Origin: Sitta carolinensis
Taxonomy: Eukaryota > Chordata > Aves > Passeriformes > Sittidae
Reading direction: 5' to 3'
Length of the DNA: 64,000 bases
NCBI GenBank assembly: GCA_032173965.1
Contig: CM063283.1
Location: 113,740,687 to 113,804,686 of the forward strand
The notes below the pieces were generated by a model that made no database searches, had not been told where the DNA came from, and saw only the letters and a program-made list of their open reading frames with translations. A program made the position numbers and the translations under genes. Within the stretch, counting starts at the first letter, position 1, and each line of letters begins with the position of its first letter. Positions 58,320-64,000 of the stretch are shown here, one piece after another.

Positions 58320-58382
58320 TGGTACTGCTTGGTGAGGATGAAACACAGAGCTCTGTTCCCATACAGCAGGTGATTGGTAGGG
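58320..58382 (-). CDS. TTC3: TTC3 exon, TPR (LLYGNRA motif)
   Basis: Encodes PTNHLLYGNRALCFILTKQY, containing the TPR signature LYxNRAxC. The 63 bases are 1 + 60 + 2, matching the phases of both neighbours. The donor is GTGAGTAAC. A 34-bp tandem array begins about 240 bp into the following intron. Confidence 0.93.
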
Positions 58383-58389
58383 CTGGGAA

Positions 58390-59515
58390 AAAATAACATT
58401 TTCAAGAGTTAATAATGGGTGTTCCTATTGAAAACCCTAAGGAGGAGGAAAAAAATGACATTTTCACCAGATTTTTTGCCAGTTAATTCCAATTATTCTC
58501 AGCTCTGCAGTTCCTGGGAATCACAGGAGCTCCCCTGCTCTTTATCAGCCACAGGATTTCCTGGTTTTCCACCCAGTTCTGCTCTGCCCTTCTTGGCCTT
58601 GACATAATTTTGAAAAAGTTTGAAATCAGCCCAAATTTGGGACCAAAACCTCTCCTGCCACGTGGCATTTATGGGGATTAAAATGGATTTATTCATGGAA
58701 TATTAGGAATTAATTGGTTCAGTTGAATTCAACATGATGGGAACCTCGGGATGGATACAAGGGAAGGAAATAAATCAAAAATCCTGATTTTTTTTTTTCA
58801 GGGCATAACTGTAAAGCCATGGACTTCAAAAAAAAAAAAAGAAAAATCCAACTCTTTGCACAACGTGGTTTTGTGGCAAGTGGGATTTTATCAATTTTCC
58901 TGTATTTTTTTTGGACACCAGGATGAGTAAAATCAGCATTTTCAGCTGCACACCACCAATGGTGAACACACCAACCCTGCTGACATTGCAAGGGAAGGAG
59001 AAAAATGCCCCAAAAATTCAAATTTCATCCCTTCCTCCCCTCTAAAGAACCCAGGAAAGTCTCCTGAGCCTTTCAGGAAATGCCTGTAGGGAAGAAATTA
59101 AACCAATATTTCAAAAGGAAATAAAGCCTGAGAGCTGCCAAGAGCAGGCAGTGAAATATTTATTCTTTATTCCTTTTGCATCACAGGAATAAAGATAAAT
59201 AATGATAAATATTGGCAATATTTGCAGGAATATTTCGAGGGCAAACCCCCAAAGTGCTTTTTCTTGGTGACCCACACCAAATAATTCATTTTCTTGCAGG
59301 TTTGCTCCTCTTCCTCTTCGTCATTCAAAACCCTAGCAGGATTTTTGGAGCAGCAAAAGCACAAAAAAATCAGCAATAACGGGGGAAAAAACAGAATAAA
59401 AAATGGGTTATAGGGTTTGGGGTTTTTTAATTCGGTATAATTTGGGTTCTAATTCAAGTGGCTGATGGAAAATTGTGCAAAATGGGGATAAATGTGGGGA
59501 GGTTGAGGTCAGCTC
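58390..59515. other. Intron, nothing recognised
   Basis: Short intron between TPR exons at 58.4 and 59.5 kb. Single-copy sequence, no element recognised. Confidence 0.55.
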
Positions 59516-59519
59516 TTAC

Positions 59520-59614
59520 CAGAACTCGATGGCTTTGGTGTATGACACGATGGCACAGCCCAGGGCTCCGTGGGAAAACTCTGCATTCCCCCTCTGCTTC
59601 ATTTCCTCACTTTT
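59520..59614 (-). CDS. TTC3: TTC3 exon, first TPR helix A
   Basis: Encodes EMKQRGNAEFSHGALGCAIV then SYTKAIEF, a typical TPR start (K..GN..F......A...Y..AI). TPRs are helical repeats that bind partner proteins. Phase 0 in; TG is left over and is completed by C from the next exon to give Cys. The acceptor is CCCACAG and the donor GTAAGAG. Confidence 0.93.
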
Positions 59615-59826
59615 CTGTGGGACCAAAAAACAATTTACCCCTGAACTCCCTTCATCCAGCAGTGTAAAGGGCATTATTTCAGGGGGGAAAGGGAATTATT
59701 TATGCCAGAATTAAGCACTCGAGGTTTTGAAACGTTTCTCTGGAATAACTCGGGGACTTTCACAAGCTCTGAAAATGAGATTTTAATAATAATCAGATCC
59801 AAACGCAGCCTGAGAGGTGCTCTCAC

Positions 59827-59912
59827 CTTCCTGGAGCTCTCACAGGTCTGAGCTTTGAGTTCTGCCACCAAATCACAACCTTCCAGTGCCACTTTGGTGA
59901 TGTAAGATTTCC
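59827..59912 (-). CDS. TTC3: TTC3 exon upstream of the first TPR
   Basis: Encodes KSYITKVALEGCDLVAELKA followed by QTCESSRK, matching the TTC3 segment just before the first TPR. It starts with GG completing a codon begun in an upstream exon that I cannot locate confidently, and ends in phase 0 (AGGAAG, then GTGAGA). The acceptor is ATCTCCAG. It is the most 5' exon I can place with certainty. Confidence 0.9.
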
Positions 59913-59974
59913 CTGGAGATGAAATTCAGGAGAAAAACACAGAGGATGAGGAATTCCTGCCACTACAAATCCTG

Positions 59975-60205
59975 CTCTGCCAGCAACAGCAGCAAGGACA
60001 ATAAAAATGTCACCAATATCTCTTTAAATTAATAATGACTTAGTATTAACTTAAAATGGGGAAAAGTTTTAAAAATTAGTTAAATAAAACTGACACAAAA
60101 CCAGACCAAAAAAATAGACAAAAATTAAAAAATGACAGTTTTTACTTTTAAAGATGACTCTAAGATTTAGATGACAGTGGGCATCTCCTCCAAACACCCA
60201 GCTGA
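59975..60205 (+). repeat. Dispersed unnamed element, copy 3
   Basis: Shares AGCAACAGCAGCAAGGACAA, AAATGTCACCAATATC, ATTAATAATGACTTAGTATT, GTTTTTACTTTTAAAGATGA and CCTCCAAACACCCA with copies 1 and 2. Truncated at its left end. Confidence 0.7.
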
Positions 60206-60544
60206 AGAACTGCATCAAATCTGGCAACAGCAGCCTTCAAAATGAATTATTTCTCATCTGAGAAGCCCAGAATGAAAATAAAAACGTGAATTAGTTCAGG
60301 ATTTCTAAGAGCAAAGTGATTTTTTTCCTCATTTCTGGCTCCTCCTGGAGCAGTGCCCTGGTTTGGCATTGATTCTCTTGTAAGGCATGGTGATGGATTA
60401 TGGAAGAGGGAATATCCTGATGAAAGCTCACATTGCAGAGCTGAGCAAAAGCATCCAGGGCTAAAGCCAGCAGATGTGGAAGTGGCTGTGATCCCATGAG
60501 AGGGGTGAACAGAGTGATGGAGGGAGAAAAATTCTGTGCCCTGA

Positions 60545-60800
60545 GAGCAGGAGCAGGAGCAGGGGAAGGAGCAGGGGAAGGAGCAGGGGAAGGAGCAGGA
60601 GCAGGAGCAGGAGAAGCAGCAGGAGCAGGAGAAGCAGCAGGAGAAGCAGCAGGAGAAGCAGCAGGAGAAGCAGCAGGAGAAGCACCAGGAGCAGGAGAAG
60701 CAGCAGGAGCAGGAGAGCAGCAGGGAAGCAGCAGGAGAAGCAGCGGAGAAGCAGCAGGAGAGCAGCAGGAGCAGAGAAGCAGCAGGAGAAGCAGCACCTC
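60545..60800. repeat. GGAGCAGGAGAAGCA minisatellite
   Basis: Purine-rich (G/A) modules GGAGCA, GGAGAAGCA and GGGAAGGAGCA. On the minus strand these read as poly-Leu or Ala/Ser/Pro, which is an artefact. Purine/pyrimidine asymmetry may allow triplex DNA. Confidence 0.95.
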
Positions 60801-60859
60801 TGTTCCCAGAGATGAAGATGTTTTCAGAGATTAAAAAGAACCTTTGCTTTTGAACAGTT

Positions 60860-61595
60860 CATCCTTAAAATAACAGCCCTAAGCTGACCTGACCCAGAGC
60901 ACAGCTGTGGGAAGGCTGTGACGTGTGAGAGGTGGGAGGGACTTCACAAATTTGGCTGCTGTTGTGGAAATTGAAGCCAGAAGAGAATGGTTTTCATGTG
61001 GAGGATTCTCCATGGTGTAACAAAAGATACTCCTCTCCCTAAGTGAACTGCAGAAAAACTATTCTAGAGGTAGAACACTAAGAATTCTGTACTTTGGCAG
61101 TGGGAAGGAAGTTGGGGGAAAGGAGAAGTGTTCTGAAGGTTTTATTCCAATGATTCTTCTTCTTTTAGTTCCATTAAGAAAGTTTTCATCATACCTTTCA
61201 AAGGTGAAGCCTGCTTTGCTCTCCTCCTAACCTCATCTCCCAGCAAAAAATAAATTAATGCATGAGCCAGGAAACCTCCAACTGGTGTGAGTGAAAGGGT
61301 TAAAAGATTTAGGAGTTAGAAGTGTAGTCATCAAGATGTAAGCAATGTGTCATACAGCAGGGCCTTGTGTAATAACAGGAGGATCAAAGAAGAAGCTAAG
61401 GGTTTAATTATCAATATGTGGGTATAGAGGAAAAGCAATCTATCATATATCTGACACTCAGCATTGTAAGGAATCAGAAACTCAAGACTTTTGACACTTG
61501 AAGCCAAGAGAAGAGCTGGACCATAACCAAGGGGACAGGAAGACCTGGCAATGGGACAAAGCAGTGAGGAAGACTCTTTACTTCCTCCCACCCAA
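60860..61595. other. Single-copy intron, possible retroelement remnant
   Basis: Contains LTR-like phrases (CCTAACCTCATCTCCCAGCA then AAAAAATAAATTAATGCATG). No coding similarity was recognised. It directly precedes the 44-bp array. Confidence 0.3.
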
Positions 61596-61599
61596 CCAC

Positions 61600-62060
61600 T
61601 GACCCAAACCAAAGGAGCAGAGCCCCAGCTGAAAAGAGATCTGACCCAAACCAAAAGGAGCACAGCCCCAGCTGAAAAGAGATCTGACCCAAACCAAAAG
61701 GAGCACAGCCCAGTTTTAAAGAGATCTGACCAAACCAAAAGGAGCACAGCCCAGCTGAAAAGAGATCTGACCCAAACCAAAAGGAGCACAGCCCCAGTTG
61801 AAAACAGAACTGACCCAAACCAAAAGGAGCACAGCCCCAGTTTTAAAGAGATCTGACCCAAACCAAAAGGAGCACAGCCCCAGCTGAAAAGAGATCTGAC
61901 CCAAACCAAAAGGAGCACAGCCCCAGTTGAAAACAGAACTGACCCAAACCAAAAGGAGCACAGCCTTTGAAAAGAGATCTGACCCAAACCAAAAGGAGCA
62001 CAGCCCCAGTTTTAAAGAGATCTGACCCAAACCAAAAGGAGCACAGCCCCAGTTTTAAGA
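61600..62060. repeat. 44-bp minisatellite, ~10 copies
   Basis: Unit CTGACCCAAACCAAAAGGAG, CACAGCCCCAGCTGAAAAGA, GAT. Two subtypes (AGCTGAAAAGAGAT and AGTTTTAAAGAGAT / AGTTGAAAACAGAAC) are interleaved. Minus-strand 'FWFGSDLFSAGAVLLLVWV' frames are artefacts. Confidence 0.95.
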
Positions 62061-62064
62061 GAAC

Positions 62065-62735
62065 TGTGCAGCTGTGAGGAGCATCCAGCTGATTTTAACA
62101 CAAGGTGAAGAGAGGTGAAGCCCATGTACAGATGTGTCAGGTAACTTTATCAAGCTGTATGATTTCTAGAAACACACACAGAGCTGATGCTTTGGAAGCT
62201 TGCTTCCCACGTGTCCAGCTGCTGTTCATAAACACACACATCTTTCAGCTGCAATTGGGTGAAAAGATTTTGTAAGAGCTGGGGCAGAGCTGGGCAGCCC
62301 AGACTGTGCTCGTGGCCCAGCAGCAGTGCCAGCACTCCTGGGCAGGGGTTCAAGCCAGGCCTGGGAGCTGCCAGCTCCAGCCCCAGCCCTGCCTGCAGCC
62401 CCTCTGCTCTGCTCACACTGCAGCAGAGATTGTTCTGTGCTGAGCATCTGACTGCACAACAGCCACTGGCAGCACACACAATGCCTTTGCCATCACCTGC
62501 AGCCCATCCTGACTGCTGGCACTGCCAGAGTGGGGCACGGCTGAACAACCACAGCAGCTGGGATGTGATATTTGAAGCTTAAAACTTATTTTTCTGCAAT
62601 GGAAAATTCTTCTTACTTGGTAAAAACCTATTTTCTGTTTGCCTCTGCTTTTTTGAGATTTATCTTTACTTGGTAGAAGTACTCGTTTGGACTTGTTGGT
62701 AATTAACTTATCCTTTGCCCTTAGCCATAAAACCT
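62065..62735. other. Single-copy region between arrays
   Basis: Non-repetitive, GC-moderate sequence. A 132-codon minus-strand frame (62,150-62,548) has no recognised domain or TTC3 match. No feature supported. Confidence 0.4.
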
Positions 62736-62739
62736 CAAC

Positions 62740-63910
62740 TCAACTCATCCCAACTCAACTCAACTCAGCCCAGCACAACTCAGGCCAGCCCAGCCCAACT
62801 CCTCCCAACTCACCCCATCCCAACTCACTCATCCCAACTCACCCCATCCCAACTCACCCCATCCCAACTCACCCCATCCCAACTCACCCATCCCAACTCA
62901 CCCCATCCCAACTCACCCCATCCCAACTCACTCATCCCAACTCACCCCATCCCAACTCACCCCATCCCAACTCACCCCATCCCAGCTCACCCCATCCCAA
63001 CTCACTCATCCCAACTCACCCCATCCCAACTCACCCATCCCAACTCACCCCATCCCAACTCACCCCATCCCAACTCCACCCATCCCAACTCACCCCATCC
63101 CAACTCACCCATCCCAACTCATCCCAACTCATCCCAACTCACCCCATCCCAACTCACTCCAACTCATCCCAACTCACTCCAACTCACCCCAACTCACTCC
63201 AACTCATCCCAACTCACTCCAACTCACCCCAACTCACTCCAACTCACCCCAACTCACTCCAACTCACCCCAACTCATCCCAACTCACTCCAACTCATCCC
63301 AACTCACTCCAACTCATCCCAACTCACTCCAACTCACCCAACTCACTCCAACTCATCCCAACTCACTCCAACTCACCCCAACTCACTCCAACTCACTCCA
63401 ACTCCCCAACTCATCCCAACTCACTCCAACTCATCCCAACTCACTCCAACTCACCCAACTCACTCCAACTCATCCCAACTCATCCCAACTCACTCCAACT
63501 CACCCAACTCACTCCAACTCACTCCAACTCATCCCAACTCATCCCAACTCACTCCAACTCATCCCAACTCACTCCAACTCACCCCAACTCACTCCAACTC
63601 ACTCCAACTCATCCCAACTCACTCCAACTCAACCCAACCCATCCCAGCTCAACTCATCCAACTCACCCCATCCCAACTCACTCCAACTCATCCCAACTCA
63701 CTCCAACTCAACCCAACCCATCCCAGCTCAACTCATCCCAGCTCACCCCATCCCAACTCACCTCAACTCACCCCATCCCAGCTCACCCATCCCAACCCAC
63801 CTCAACTCACCCATCCCAACTCACCCCATCCCAGCTCACCCCATCCCAGCTCACCTCAACTCCCCCATCCCAACTCACTCATCCCAACACACTCATCCAG
63901 CTCCCCCATC
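62740..63910. repeat. CCCATCCCAACTCAC minisatellite
   Basis: About 100 modules: CCATCCCAACTCACC (15 bp) on the left and AACTCACTCC / AACTCATCCC (10 bp) in the middle, then mixed. On the sense strand this is GGTGAGTTGGGATGG, so each 15-bp unit carries a consensus-like splice donor (GGTGAGT) and a GGG run. Confidence 0.97.
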
Positions 63911-63929
63911 CCCCCCTCTCTCAGTGACC

Positions 63930-63985
63930 TCCAGCTCATCAATCTTCATCTCCACGCCTCTTTCGCTCTTCTCGATCCACACTCG
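63930..63985 (-). CDS. Possible N-terminal TTC3 exon at window edge
   Basis: One minus-strand frame reads RVWIEKSERGVEMKIDELE and is non-repetitive, just beyond the 62.7-63.9 kb array. It faintly resembles the N-terminal TTC3 stretch 'YIQSERNLEFDIC'. The next bases (GTCACT) make a weak donor and the upstream AG lacks a pyrimidine tract. If it is TTC3, the exons encoding the next ~130 residues are unaccounted for. Tentative. Confidence 0.28.
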
Positions 63986-64000
63986 CTGTCACTTCCCGAG

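Larger units (their letters stand above)
1..59912 (-). other. TTC3: TTC3 gene, internal part (35 coding exons)
   Basis: The translated exons, read right to left, match vertebrate TTC3 in order: TPR repeats, basic linker, second TPR block, Cys/His-rich segment, a domain containing EEHGP, and a long coiled coil. TTC3 is known as an E3 ubiquitin ligase with N-terminal TPRs and a C-terminal RING, reported to target phosphorylated AKT. Every exon listed below has AG before it and GT after it on the minus strand, and junction phases agree along the chain apart from three damaged exons. The start codon and first exons are right of the last confident exon, and the RING is beyond position 1. Exon borders come from reading splice sites by eye, without RNA evidence. 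Identity is from memory of the protein, not a search, but the match over so many exons leaves little doubt. Confidence 0.95.

Noticed and set aside
60461..60834. Poly-Leu or Ala/Gly/Glu frames
   Set aside because: Purine-rich minisatellite read in frame; no gene.
62150..62582. Frames on both strands of 107-132 codons
   Set aside because: No domain, no match to the missing TTC3 N-terminal exons; likely chance in GC-moderate DNA.
1..64000. tRNA, rRNA, snoRNA or microRNA genes
   Set aside because: No cloverleaf with A/B boxes or other recognisable RNA gene was seen by eye. Small RNAs inside introns could be missed.

Overview
This is vertebrate nuclear DNA, almost certainly from a bird. It contains truncated CR1-type LINE copies, and its one recognisable gene is split into many short exons with GT-AG borders. 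I place the species no more precisely than 'bird'.

The only gene I can support is on the minus strand. It is the middle of TTC3, a tetratricopeptide-repeat, RING-type E3 ubiquitin ligase. By reading splice borders, tracking codon phase and comparing with the vertebrate TTC3 protein as I remember it, I place 35 coding exons (about 4.45 kb, roughly 1,485 codons) between 59,912 and position 1. Going right to left the order is: N-terminal TPR exons (59.9-55.2 kb), a low-complexity basic linker (52.9-37.8 kb), a second TPR block (33.9-26.0 kb), a Cys/His-rich segment (19.95-19.1 kb), a basic stretch (18.8-18.0 kb), a helical central domain (16.7-13.8 kb), a conserved 'EEHGP' domain (8.7-6.2 kb), coiled-coil exons (5.25-1.45 kb), and the start of a Pro/Ser/Ala-rich tail (235-1). 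The start codon lies right of the window and the RING lies left of it. Codon phase matches at every exon junction except where three exons (26.0, 13.8 and 6.2-7.0 kb) carry net one-base losses. These look more like consensus errors than biology.

The introns are unusual. Roughly a third of the window is tandem repeat: more than 20 arrays with units from about 9 bp to about 180 bp. Many arrays sit just downstream of a splice donor (8.5, 13.8, 16.4, 26.0, 29.9, 33.8, 51.2, 55.2 and 58.3 kb). In two of them the unit itself contains the exon end and the donor. Another array, at the right edge, repeats a consensus-like donor (GGTGAGT on the transcribed strand) dozens of times.

The remaining sequence is intron with CR1 fragments, a few possible LTR remnants, and an unnamed dispersed element present three times (45.8, 56.4 and 60.0 kb), one copy of which appears to have seeded a 2.4 kb array. 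Most long open frames in the window are by-products of tandem repeats and are not genes. I see no RNA genes, CRISPR arrays or bacterial features.
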